From Nocardia sp. CC227C (GTDB taxonomy: Bacteria; Actinomycetota; Actinomycetes; Mycobacteriales; Mycobacteriaceae), in the NCBI RefSeq assembly GCF_030767025.1, contig NZ_JASITE010000016.1, positions 1 through 64,000 of the forward strand: 64,000 nt of DNA, given 5' to 3'. Below are positions 7,885 through 16,048 of the stretch, in pieces. Position 1 is the stretch's first letter. Each line of letters begins with the position of its first letter. Below the pieces are notes generated by a model, which was given only the letters and a program-made list of their open reading frames with translations, was not told the DNA's origin and did no database searches. The translations under genes were made by a program, and so were the position numbers.

Positions 7885-9513
7885 TCAGTCCGGGTGGCCG
7901 TTGCCCTCGTCTTGGGCGCGGCGGAGGACGGCTAGCTGTTTGTGCTCTTCCTCTTGTTCGGTGGCGCGGTGCAGCTCGCGCTCGGCGTCGGGGTCGGGGC
8001 GGAAGAAAGCGCCGGTGCCGGGACGCCCCGCGATGCCCAGTTCGTTCATCTTCCGGGGGACCCGCGCGCCCTGATACTCCAGGGGGATCGGGTGGCCGTG
8101 GGCGTCGACGGGGCCCAGGGGCTGGTGCAGTTCGATGTATTCGCCGTGCGGAAGTCGGCGCACCACACCGGTTTCGATACCGTGCTCGAGAATCGCGCGG
8201 TCACTGCGTTGCAGGCCCAGGCAGAGCCGGTAGGCCACGAAGTAGGCCAGCGGCGGCAGCAGGAGCAGGGCGAAGCGGAATCCCCAGGTTGTCGCGTTGA
8301 GCGAGATATTGAATCCCAGCGCGATAATGTCGTTGACGCAGGCCAGCGTGAGCACGACATAGAAGGTCAGCGACATGGCCCCGATCGCCGTGCGGGTGGG
8401 TACGTCGCGGGGTCGTTGCAGCAGGTTGTGGTGGGCGCGGTCGCCGGTGAGCCGTTTCTCGATCCACGGATACGCGATGAGCAGCACGAAGATCAGCGGC
8501 ATGAGGATGGCCACCGCGAACGCGCCGGGCACCGTATGGCCGAAGATATACAGCTCCCACGGCGGGAACAGCCGCAGGAATCCGTCGGTCCACATCAGGT
8601 AGAAGTCCGGCTGCGTGCCCGCCGACACCTGGGAGGGGTTGTACGGCCCCAGATTCCAGATCGGATTGATCTGCAACAACCCGCCCATGAAGGCGAGGAT
8701 CGCCAGGTTGAAGGCGAAGAACGCACCCTGGTCCAGCGAGAACACCGGCACGATGCGGGTGCCGATCACATTGCGTTCGGTGCGTCCCGGGCCGGGGTAC
8801 TGGGTGTGCTTCTGGTACCAGACCAGCGCGATGTGCGCGGCCACCAGCGCGATCATGATGCCGGGGAACAGCAGCACGTGCGCGATGTAGAGCCGCGGAA
8901 TGATGATGGTCCCCGGGAAGTCTCCGTCGAACATGAGCCAGTGCAGCCAGGTGCCGATGATCGGCGTGCTCATGGTGATGCCCGCGAAGGCGGCACGCAG
9001 CCCGGTGCCGGAGAGCAGATCGTCGGGTAGCGAATAGCCGAAGAACCCCTCGAACATGGCGATGATCAGCAGCAGCGATCCGAGCACCCAGTTGGCCTCA
9101 CGCGGACGGCGGAACGCGCCGGTGAAGAAGACGCGGCACAGGTGCACGATCATGGACGCGGTGAAAAGCAGCGCGGCCCAATGGTGTACCTGCCGCACGA
9201 ACAGTCCGCCGCGCACGTCGAAGGAGATCTCCAGGGTGGATTCGTAGGCGCGCGACATGGTGACGCCGCGCAGCGGCTGATAACTGCCGTCGTAGACGAC
9301 GTGCGCCATGGACGGATCGAAGAACAAGGTCAGATACACGCCGGAGAGCAGCAGGATGATGAAGGTGTAGAGCGCGATCTCCCCGAGCAGGAACGACCAG
9401 TGGGTCGGAAACACCTTGTTGACGGATCGTTTCAGGAATGCCGCGGCTTGGTACCGCTCATCCATGGCATCGGCTTGTTCGGCCGCTCGACGGCCCGCAC
9501 GTGAAGTTGCCAT
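7885..9513 (-). CDS. qcrB: cytochrome b subunit of cytochrome bc1 complex (stand-alone QcrB)
   Basis: 542 residues. Cytochrome b of the quinol:cytochrome c reductase, an integral membrane protein that oxidises menaquinol at the Qo site. Haem-ligand His pairs are visible: His110/His124 (x13) and His212/His227 (x14). The Qo-site segment reads QPDFYLMWTDG, the actinobacterial form of the PEWY loop. The C-terminal soluble tail with charged residues is typical of actinobacterial QcrB. The canonical ctaE-qcrC-qcrA-qcrB operon is not around it: neighbours are a DUF397 gene and a WS/DGAT-like gene. This is therefore a second, isolated cytochrome b or a relocated gene. It is divergent from the acyltransferase with 93 bases between start codons. 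Confidence 0.9.
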   Translation of the reverse strand: MATSRAGRRAAEQADAMDERYQAAAFLKRSVNKVFPTHWSFLLGEIALYTFIILLLSGVYLTLFFDPSMAHVVYDGSYQPLRGVTMSRAYESTLEISFDVRGGLFVRQVHHWAALLFTASMIVHLCRVFFTGAFRRPREANWVLGSLLLIIAMFEGFFGYSLPDDLLSGTGLRAAFAGITMSTPIIGTWLHWLMFDGDFPGTIIIPRLYIAHVLLFPGIMIALVAAHIALVWYQKHTQYPGPGRTERNVIGTRIVPVFSLDQGAFFAFNLAILAFMGGLLQINPIWNLGPYNPSQVSAGTQPDFYLMWTDGFLRLFPPWELYIFGHTVPGAFAVAILMPLIFVLLIAYPWIEKRLTGDRAHHNLLQRPRDVPTRTAIGAMSLTFYVVLTLACVNDIIALGFNISLNATTWGFRFALLLLPPLAYFVAYRLCLGLQRSDRAILEHGIETGVVRRLPHGEYIELHQPLGPVDAHGHPIPLEYQGARVPRKMNELGIAGRPGTGAFFRPDPDAERELHRATEQEEEHKQLAVLRRAQDEGNGHPD

Positions 9514-9606
9514 TAGCGGTCACCCCGCCCCCGCAGGAGAGTGAAAGACTTCTACTACAGACGGTAGCACGCAGTGCCGTTGGGCGGGACCGGAATTCCG
9601 ACCGAT

Positions 9607-11196
9607 ATGGTCGCGGGCGTGAACTCGCTGGCGCCCTGGGACGCGACCATGTATTGGCTGTCCGCTCGCACCCGCAATGATCTGTTCCTGCTGTACTGCT
9701 TCGCCGACACCGGTGTGCCCACAGCGGAATTGCGCGCCGCCATCGCCGAGCGAACCGCGCGCATTCCAGATTTGCTGGTCCGCGTGCTGGACGTTCCTGC
9801 GAATCTTGCGTATCCCCGCTGGGTGTCCTGTGAGTTCGCCGACGGCCAAATCGTCGAATACGCACTCGAAGAATCCGACTGGTCTGAACTTCTCAATGCC
9901 CTTGGCAAACTCGTGGACACCAGCCTCGACCCCACCGACCGCCCCTGGCGCCTGCACCTGTTCCGGCATGTCACCGCCGCCCCGACCGCGAGCGGCCCCG
10001 CCCTGGTCGCGGTCCTCCAGCTCTCCCACGCCCTCGCCGACGGCCGCCGCGCCGCCGACCTCGCCCGCGCCCTGTTCACCGAGCGCGACGGCACGGCGCC
10101 GATTCCCCTGCCGCGCAACGGGAACAGCGTGGGCGCACAACGGGGGAATGACGCGGTCCGGCCGGAGGGGAGCGAGCGGCTGTCGAAGCGGTCGGACGAC
10201 CGTCGACACGGCGGCGCGGCAGGGCCCACCCCGTGTGGCACGACGGACCAGCGGGGGAGCGGCAGCCCGACCGAGAGGCGGGCCGCGGTGTTCCCCGATC
10301 GCGTGCGGAGGTGGTTCGCGGCGGCGGTCGCGCTGCCCGGCATACCGCTAGGCATGGCCCGCACCGTATTTCGCGGCTACACCGCCTACCGCGCGCAGCG
10401 TGAGCTGGCGGAGCTCACCGCGCGGGGCCGACTTCCGCCACCGGCCTCCGGCTACCCACCGAACCTGCTGCACGGCAACGGCGCGATCCCCGGCCACGCG
10501 GTCCGCATGCTCGTGTTCGACACGGCGGACCTGCGCACCCCCGGGCACACCGTCACCGTCGTCGCGCTCACCGCGGTGTCACTGGCCGTGCAGCGCTACC
10601 TCCGCGCCCGCGGCGAACCGGCCGACGCCCTCGGCGCGCAGGTCCCCATGGCCGTATCCGGCGACTCCGGCGACCAGCGCAACAGCTACCGCGACCTCTC
10701 GGTGGATCTCGCCGCCGACGAGCCCGACCCGCACCGCCGCGCCGACCGCATCGCCGCGACCATGGCCACCCGCCGCACGCGAGCGACCCACCCCCTGCAC
10801 GCCGCCCAGGACGCGGTCACCGCCGCCCTGCCCGCACCCGTGCTGCACCGCGACGTCACCACCTACCCGATGGACGTCCTGCCCGACCGGATCTCGGGCC
10901 ACACCGTCGTCTCCAGCGTCCACCGCGGCCCCGCCGACCTGACCCTCGGCAGCGGCCCCGTCCACTTCACCGCCGGTTTTCCGGCACTGGGTTCCGTCAT
11001 GCACCTCACCCACGGCATTCACGGCCTCGGCGACACCGTCACCTTCTCCATCCACGCCGACCCCGCCGTCATCCCGGACCTCGACACCTACGCACAGCTG
11101 CTGACCACCGCCGTGGCCGATGTGGTCACGGCGCTGCGCTGCGCACCGGGGAAAGCCGAGGGGCCGGGGAATGCCGAAGGGCCCCGTCCGGAGTGA
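9607..11196 (+). CDS. WS/DGAT-like acyltransferase
   Basis: About 529 residues. Wax-ester synthase/diacylglycerol acyltransferase family, enzymes that transfer acyl groups from acyl-CoA to fatty alcohols or diacylglycerol and make storage lipids. The active-site motif HHxxxDG appears as SHALADG (residues 140-146 of this reading); the first His is Ser, but the second His, the catalytic base, and Asp-Gly are kept. A Gly/Ser/Arg-rich low-complexity linker sits near residues 155-230. The C-terminal half (HRDVTTYPMD, VSSVHRGPADLTLGSG) resembles the DUF1298 domain. ATG at 9607 is preferred over GTG at 9574 because MVAGVNSLAPWD resembles the family start. Substrate is unknown. Confidence 0.75.
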   Translation: MVAGVNSLAPWDATMYWLSARTRNDLFLLYCFADTGVPTAELRAAIAERTARIPDLLVRVLDVPANLAYPRWVSCEFADGQIVEYALEESDWSELLNALGKLVDTSLDPTDRPWRLHLFRHVTAAPTASGPALVAVLQLSHALADGRRAADLARALFTERDGTAPIPLPRNGNSVGAQRGNDAVRPEGSERLSKRSDDRRHGGAAGPTPCGTTDQRGSGSPTERRAAVFPDRVRRWFAAAVALPGIPLGMARTVFRGYTAYRAQRELAELTARGRLPPPASGYPPNLLHGNGAIPGHAVRMLVFDTADLRTPGHTVTVVALTAVSLAVQRYLRARGEPADALGAQVPMAVSGDSGDQRNSYRDLSVDLAADEPDPHRRADRIAATMATRRTRATHPLHAAQDAVTAALPAPVLHRDVTTYPMDVLPDRISGHTVVSSVHRGPADLTLGSGPVHFTAGFPALGSVMHLTHGIHGLGDTVTFSIHADPAVIPDLDTYAQLLTTAVADVVTALRCAPGKAEGPGNAEGPRPE

Positions 11197-11210
11197 TCCG
11201 GACGGAGCCC
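11179..11210 (+). terminator. hairpin terminator at the end of the acyltransferase gene
   Basis: CGTCCGGA (11185-11192) pairs with TCCGGACG (11197-11204); the stem extends to 11179-11210 with one mismatch. It includes the stop codon of the acyltransferase. Confidence 0.55.
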
Positions 11211-11218
11211 TTCGTGAG

Positions 11219-11304
11219 CGGAGGATAGGGGATTTGAACCCCTGAGGGCTGTTAACCCAACCCGCGTTCCAGGCGAGCGCCATAGGCCACTAGGCGAATC
11301 CTCC
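11219..11304 (-). tRNA. tRNA-Ser (anticodon GGA)
   Basis: On the minus strand, a seven-base acceptor stem (GGAGGAT with ATCCTCC) and discriminator G enclose an 86-base transcript with a long variable arm. The anticodon stem CTCGC/GCGGG holds a CTGGAAC loop, giving GGA at positions 34-36 (reads UCC and UCU). The T loop GGTTCAAAT is conserved. The CCA end is not encoded. Confidence 0.95.
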
Positions 11305-11357
11305 GCTGAGCAATATAGCGGCTGATTCGGGTGTACGGCAAAACGGGCAGGTGGCGG

Positions 11358-12431
11358 CTACTTTTGCGGGAGTGCGGTGAGGGCCTTCTGGACCTGCTCC
11401 TTGGCGATCTGGCCGACCTCCTCGGTGCTGATCGTGTCGGCGCTGGCGCGCGCGATGCTGATCTCCACCTTGACCGACACATTGCTGTCGCGCACCGCGA
11501 CCGTGTAGTCGAGGTTGTTGCGGTAGCTGGAGTCGCGGGTCTCGGTGTGCCAGTAGCCCTCCTCGCCCAGGCCCGTCACATCGCCGGAGGCCAGGCCGCT
11601 GCCGGTGGAGCGGGTGTCATATTCCTTCCAGCGCTTGTAGTCCGGATCGGGCTGGTAGTACTTGCTGCCCGTGGCCAGATAGGACACCTCGAGTGTGATG
11701 TCGGCGTCATTGTCGATGTACTTGTCGGAGCTCGGCTCGGTGTAGCCCGCCTTGCATTCGAGCTTGCCGCCGGAATACGAGGTGGGTTGGGTCTCGGTGT
11801 GCGTGGGCGTTCCGTCCGGGGTGCTCGACCACCTGGTCAGCGCGGTGGGGTCGATCAACGAGCAGGCGTTGGTGACATTGTCCATCGTGTACTTGCCGTC
11901 GGCGTTCGCGTTCTCGGTCTGCTCGCCCGCGGTGTTCGGGGAGTCGTCGTCACCGCCGGCGAGGGCGATGACGCCGATGCCGATGCCGACGATCACCACC
12001 AGGCCGAGGACGGCTGCGACGATCAGGCCGGTCTTGTTGCCGCCGGACGGTGGGGGCGTCGGATAGCCGGGGTAGCCGGGCTGGGGAGCCGGGCCGGAGG
12101 CGAAGGGCTGCGCGGGTCCGGCGGCGAACTGCTGCACCGGGGCCGGGCCGGAGGTGTAGCCCGGCTGGTAGGTCTGCTGCGGGGGCGGCGTGTAGCCCGG
12201 GCCCCCGCCGTAGTTGAGCATGGTCGGATCCGGTGCGGACGGCGGCGGCGCGCCCTGGTTGAGCATGGTCGGATCCGGAACCTGTTGTCCCGGAGCGTAG
12301 TTCAGCATGGTCGGATCACCGGCGACCGGCTGGGCGTCGATTCCGGCCGGTGGCGTGGACCACCACTGGGCCGTCTCGGGGTGATTTCCGGGGTTCCGGT
12401 CGCCGCCCGGTGGTGGATTCGTGCCTGTCAC
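11358..12431 (-). CDS. Membrane-anchored secreted-domain protein with DPTMLN repeats
   Basis: 357 residues from GTG at 12431, which follows GAGGGG with eight bases spacing; the longer frame overlaps the SRP RNA region. A Pro/Gly/Gln-rich cytoplasmic segment (1-145) carries three repeats DPTMLN, then one transmembrane helix (GLIVAAVLGLVVIVGIGIGVI), then an extracytoplasmic domain of about 190 residues (ACSLIDPTALTRWSS and later segments). The extracellular part has paired Cys and resembles DUF3558-like secreted domains of mycobacteria only loosely. The repeated Thr motif looks like a Ser/Thr kinase or FHA recognition site, but this is inference. It is divergent from the SRP RNA gene. Confidence 0.7.
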   Translation of the reverse strand: MTGTNPPPGGDRNPGNHPETAQWWSTPPAGIDAQPVAGDPTMLNYAPGQQVPDPTMLNQGAPPPSAPDPTMLNYGGGPGYTPPPQQTYQPGYTSGPAPVQQFAAGPAQPFASGPAPQPGYPGYPTPPPSGGNKTGLIVAAVLGLVVIVGIGIGVIALAGGDDDSPNTAGEQTENANADGKYTMDNVTNACSLIDPTALTRWSSTPDGTPTHTETQPTSYSGGKLECKAGYTEPSSDKYIDNDADITLEVSYLATGSKYYQPDPDYKRWKEYDTRSTGSGLASGDVTGLGEEGYWHTETRDSSYRNNLDYTVAVRDSNVSVKVEISIARASADTISTEEVGQIAKEQVQKALTALPQK

Positions 12432-12520
12432 TGCCTGTTCCCCTCGATGTAGAGCGGGCCCTCCCCGCAATGTTCGACAGATCGTAGCTACCCCGGGCGG
12501 CGGACGGCTCGGCGAGCGGC

Positions 12521-12526
12521 TACACT
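12521..12526 (+). promoter_or_regulatory. -10 element TACACT of the SRP RNA gene
   Basis: TACACT lies seven bases before the predicted RNA 5' end (G at 12534), the correct distance for a transcription start. Confidence 0.6.
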
Positions 12527-12533
12527 GGCCGAC

Positions 12534-12619
12534 GGATCCAGCGCGGCGCGCATCCTGTGAACTCCCCCAGGGCCGGAAGGCAGCAAGGGTCAACGGGCTC
12601 TGCCGGGTGCGCTGGGTCC
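12534..12619 (+). ncRNA. ffs: Signal recognition particle RNA (4.5S)
   Basis: Contains the conserved SRP apical domain: GGGCCGGAAGGCAGCAAGGG in the 5' strand and the matching CGGGCTCTGCCGG in the 3' strand. The terminal stem pairs GGATCCAGCGC near 12534 with GCGCTGGGTCC ending near 12619, and a short U-rich stretch follows. The promoter -10 is at 12521. The ends are estimated to within a few bases. Confidence 0.93.
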
Positions 12620-12774
12620 CCTTTCGTTTCCGGGCCGTTCTCCGATCGCCGACCGGGTCCGCGTATATCCCTCCCACTTCCGCCTGCTCGCCGAGTAACG
12701 TGGGCGGCTGGGTCCGCGGACCCCCATCGCGGACCCCAAGGAAATCGACCCCACGCCGTTGGAAAGGCCCGAGG
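12620..12774 (+). other. leader of the aminotransferase gene
   Basis: This gap holds TAACGT, a possible -10, at 12696-12701 and the perfect palindrome GGGTCCGCGGACCC at 12710-12723, which lies downstream of that -10 in the untranslated leader. It may be an operator or an RNA hairpin. No ORF here is supported. Confidence 0.4.
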
Positions 12775-14070
12775 ATGCCCCGGCAGACGCAAATCGGTTT
12801 GATGAGCCACGCGGAACTCGTATCGGAACACGAGACGCAGGACGCGAACTACGCGAAGCTCCGGACCGAGAAGCTCACGCTGGATCTGACCCGGGGCAAG
12901 CCCGCGCCCGAGCAGCTGGATCTGTCCGCGGATCTGCTCTCGCTGCCGGGCGTCGACGACTACCGGGACGGCTCGGGCACCGATGTGCGCAATTACGGCG
13001 GACTGCACGGTCTGCCGGAGCTGCGCGCCATCTTCGGCGAACTGCTGCACATCCCGGTGGAGAATCTGCTGGCGGGCAACAATGCCAGCCTGGAGATCAT
13101 GCACGACGTGATCGTGTTCGCCATGCTGCACGGCACCGCGGATTCGGAGCGGCCGTGGGTGCGCGAGCCGGTGCGCAAATTCCTGTGCCCGGCACCGGGT
13201 TACGACCGGCATTTCGCCATCACACAGTCGCTCGGTTTCGAGATGATCCCGATCCCCATGCGCCACGACGGTCCGGACGTGCACGCCATCGCCGAGCTGG
13301 TGGCCGCCGATCCGACCGTCAAGGGCCTGTGGGCGGTGCCGAACTATTCCAACCCCACCGGTGTCACATTCTCCGAAGAGGTGGTGCGCGAACTGGTTTC
13401 GATGCCGACCGCGGCCGCCGACTTCCGGCTGTTCTGGGACAACGCCTATGCCGTGCACCCGCTGACCGACACCGCCGATCCGGTGCAGGACGTACTGGGC
13501 ATGGCGGCCGCCGCCGGTAACCCCAACCGCCCCTTCGTCTTCGCCTCCACCTCGAAGATCACCTTCGCGGGTGCGGGCGTCAGCTTCGTCGGTGCGTCCA
13601 CCGCCAACCTGGACTGGTACCTGAAGCACGCCGCCAAGCAGAGCATCGGCCCCGACAAGGTGAATCAGCTGCGTCACCTGCGCTTCTTCAAGAATGCCGA
13701 GGGGGTGCGCGCGCATATGCAGAAGCACCGCGCCATCCTGGAGCCGAAGTTCAAACTGGTGCTGCGCATCCTGGAGGACCGCCTCGGCGCGTCCAAGGTG
13801 GCGTCGTGGACCGAGCCCAAGGGCGGCTACTTCATCAGCCTCGACGTGCTGGAGGGCACCGCCAGCCGGGTGGTGGCGCTGGCCAAGGACGCGGGCATCG
13901 CCCTGACTCCGGCCGGTGCGTCCTTCCCGTACGGCAAGGACCCCGACGACAAGAACATCCGCATCGCCCCGAGCTTCCCCAAGGAGGCGGAACTCGAGAA
14001 GGCCATGGACGGCCTGGCGACCTGCGTCCTGCTCGCAGCCACCGAGAAGCTGCTCGCGGACGGGAAGTAA
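12775..14070 (+). CDS. Class I (subgroup Ic) aspartate aminotransferase, PLP-dependent
   Basis: 431 residues. Fold-type I aminotransferase of the Mycobacterium tuberculosis Rv3722c type, which acts as the main aspartate aminotransferase and so links glutamate, oxaloacetate and aspartate. The PLP-binding Lys is in STSKITFAG (Lys261); YSNPTG and FRLFWDNAYA mark the substrate and cofactor contacts. The start ATG at 12775 follows GAGG. The gene lies directly after the SRP RNA gene, as it does near ffs in mycobacteria (from memory). Longer upstream reading frames overlap the RNA gene and are rejected. In Rv3722c the family is essential for nitrogen flow, which is family knowledge, not shown here. 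Confidence 0.85.
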   Translation: MPRQTQIGLMSHAELVSEHETQDANYAKLRTEKLTLDLTRGKPAPEQLDLSADLLSLPGVDDYRDGSGTDVRNYGGLHGLPELRAIFGELLHIPVENLLAGNNASLEIMHDVIVFAMLHGTADSERPWVREPVRKFLCPAPGYDRHFAITQSLGFEMIPIPMRHDGPDVHAIAELVAADPTVKGLWAVPNYSNPTGVTFSEEVVRELVSMPTAAADFRLFWDNAYAVHPLTDTADPVQDVLGMAAAAGNPNRPFVFASTSKITFAGAGVSFVGASTANLDWYLKHAAKQSIGPDKVNQLRHLRFFKNAEGVRAHMQKHRAILEPKFKLVLRILEDRLGASKVASWTEPKGGYFISLDVLEGTASRVVALAKDAGIALTPAGASFPYGKDPDDKNIRIAPSFPKEAELEKAMDGLATCVLLAATEKLLADGK

Positions 14071-14303
14071 GTGCCGGTCGCGCGGGAGGCGTGCTACCGG
14101 TGCACGCGTCCGGCTCACGAGTCACCTCCCGCCGGAGGCGTGGTCGCCGCGCCCGCGATAGCTCGGGCCTCGATTCCGGGTGGCCGTGTTCGCCAGCCTT
14201 CCGGTTTGTCCGCGAACAATTGTCGCTGGCTGCCCGCGAACACACGACGGCGCGCACCGGATATCGGTGCGCGCCGCCGGACTTCTCCGAATGAACTCCG
14301 CCG

Positions 14304-15158
14304 TCAGGCGGGTTTGTGCGCGAGGACGGCGAAGATGGTCACCGACAGGTGGATGTCGCCGGAGGCGGCACCGGCCTCCAGGTCCGCCACCAGTTGGTCG
14401 CGCTGCTCCTGGGTGATGGCGCGGCGGGCGACGGCCATATCGGCGACGCGGGCGACCAGTGCGCCCGCGCCCGCGCTGCGGTCCTGGACCAGCGCGTGCG
14501 AGCCGATGTCGTCGACGACCAGTCCCGCCTTGGTGAGCTGCCCGGCGAGCTGGCGGCCCGCGTAGGGATTGGTGGTGCTGGCGATCATGGTGTCGATGAC
14601 CTCGTTCACCACGCGGCGGTCGCCGGGGTGCACGATGGCGGTGCCCCAGTCGCTGTCCATCACCACGACGCGGCCGCCGGGCGCGAGCACGCGGGCGATC
14701 TCACCGGCGGCGCGGGCGGGTGCGGTGAGGTGCTGGAAGACGCGCTCGCACAGGGCGACGTCGAAGGTGTCGTTGCCGAACGGCAGTCCGTAGGCGTCAC
14801 CGGAGCTGAATTTCGCGCCGGAGCCGTGGTTGGCGGCCCGCCGTTCGGCGGCGGCCAGCAGGGCGGGGTCGGGTTCGACACCCACGGCCAGGCCGGTGGG
14901 GCCGACCCGGTCGGCGAAGGCCAGCACCTCGGATCCGGTGCCGGAGCCGATGTCGAGGGCGCTTTCGCCGGGCCGCGGGGCGAGCGCCTCGTGCGCCCAG
15001 TGCCGCAGACTGCGGATGGCGGGTAGTGCCGCGCGTAGGTCGCGGACATCGACGAGTTGGTCTTGGCCGTTCTTGTCGAACCGATCCGGTGCCAGCCCGG
15101 ACCGCGTGCCGTTATGCGGCACGGAGCCCACTGTGGGGGAGGCCATAGTGTCAGGCAT
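14304..15158 (-). CDS. SAM-dependent class I methyltransferase
   Basis: 284 residues. The Rossmann-fold methyltransferase motif I LDIGSGTGSEVLAF is near residues 67-80, with an acidic residue after the second strand (GVEPDP) and a third motif LPFGNDTFDVALCERVFQHL typical of UbiE/COQ5-like small-molecule methylases. RVLAPGGRVVVMDSDWG is motif III. Substrate is unknown. It is convergent with the aminotransferase across a 230-base gap that contains nothing recognisable. The start is taken as the first ATG (MPDTMASP); a second ATG four codons later is also possible. Confidence 0.82.
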   Translation of the reverse strand: MPDTMASPTVGSVPHNGTRSGLAPDRFDKNGQDQLVDVRDLRAALPAIRSLRHWAHEALAPRPGESALDIGSGTGSEVLAFADRVGPTGLAVGVEPDPALLAAAERRAANHGSGAKFSSGDAYGLPFGNDTFDVALCERVFQHLTAPARAAGEIARVLAPGGRVVVMDSDWGTAIVHPGDRRVVNEVIDTMIASTTNPYAGRQLAGQLTKAGLVVDDIGSHALVQDRSAGAGALVARVADMAVARRAITQEQRDQLVADLEAGAASGDIHLSVTIFAVLAHKPA

Positions 15159-15307
15159 GGGCCGAGCCTACTTGTGTTCGAGGGCGACGCATCACCAGGT
15201 CTGTGATATGTGTCACGATAACGCTCTTCGCCCGGTTGCGCACGGATGCGGCCGCCGCCGCACCCCTTTCCGCTCGACCGTGGGGGCCGAAGTGCGATGA
15301 TCGATGC

Positions 15308-15886
15308 ATGCCGACCCGCAAGCTGTGTATCGCGCAGGATCCGCAGGCCGATGAGCTGCTCTCCACCGACGACTTCGCATTGCTCGTCGGCATGGCACTG
15401 GACCAGCAGTTCCCCATGGAGCACGCGTTCCGCGGCCCGCAGAAGATCGCGGACCGGATGGGTGGTTTCGACATCCGCCGCATCGCCGCCGCCGATCCCG
15501 CCGAGTTCGAGGAGATCGGGGCCACGCCGCCCGCCATCCACCGCTACGGGCGCTCCATGGCGCGGCGGGTGCAGGAGCTGGCGCGCTACATCATCGAGCA
15601 CTACGACGGCCGCACCTCCGGCCTGTGGACCGACGGCGACCCGGACGGCAAGGAAGTCCTGAAGCGCCTCAAGGCCCTGCCCGGTTTCGGCGACCAGAAG
15701 GCCCGCATCTTCCTGGCGCTGCTGGGCAAGCAGGACGGCCTGGCCGCGAAGGGCTGGCGGGAGGCCGCCGGCGCCTACGGCGAACGGAATTCCCGCCGCT
15801 CGGTCGCCGATGTCACCGATGCCGAATCCCTGGCCCAGGTCCGCGAATTCAAGAAGCAGGCCAAGGCCGCCGCCAAGGCGGGCTGA
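15308..15886 (+). CDS. HhH-GPD family DNA repair/base-excision protein
   Basis: 192 residues from the ATG at 15308. The helix-hairpin-helix motif reads LPGFGDQKARIFLALLG. The rest resembles an uncharacterised actinobacterial branch of the HhH-GPD superfamily (MPTRKLCIAQDPQADELLS opens the protein) whose relatives excise damaged bases. The catalytic Asp of classical glycosylases is not obvious. Upstream reading to 15203 lacks a ribosome site. The gene is divergent from the methyltransferase, with about 150 bases between starts. Confidence 0.75.
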   Translation: MPTRKLCIAQDPQADELLSTDDFALLVGMALDQQFPMEHAFRGPQKIADRMGGFDIRRIAAADPAEFEEIGATPPAIHRYGRSMARRVQELARYIIEHYDGRTSGLWTDGDPDGKEVLKRLKALPGFGDQKARIFLALLGKQDGLAAKGWREAAGAYGERNSRRSVADVTDAESLAQVREFKKQAKAAAKAG

Positions 15887-15988
15887 CCGGGGCGGCCCGG
15901 CCCGCCCCGCCCCACTGCGGCGTGGGTGCTGATGTTATTCGCCATTCCCATCGGAGATCTGGCTAAAGCCCCGTTGTCGCCATGAAAA

Positions 15989-16032
15989 GTGACCGAGTAT
16001 TCACAATCGTGTGGTACAACTCACTCGGTTAC
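15989..16032. promoter_or_regulatory. inverted repeat before the GMC oxidoreductase gene
   Basis: GTGACCGAGT (15989-15998) and ACTCGGTTAC (16023-16032) form a ten-base inverted repeat with one mismatch and a 24-base spacer, ending 16 bases before the start codon. This layout suggests an operator or a hairpin in the leader; no regulator gene is next to it. Confidence 0.35.
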
Positions 16033-16048
16033 GAAGGGTGGATTCGTC

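Noticed and set aside
12421..12774. 5' extension of the aminotransferase frame
   Set aside because: It crosses the SRP RNA gene; the ATG at 12775 has a proper ribosome site.
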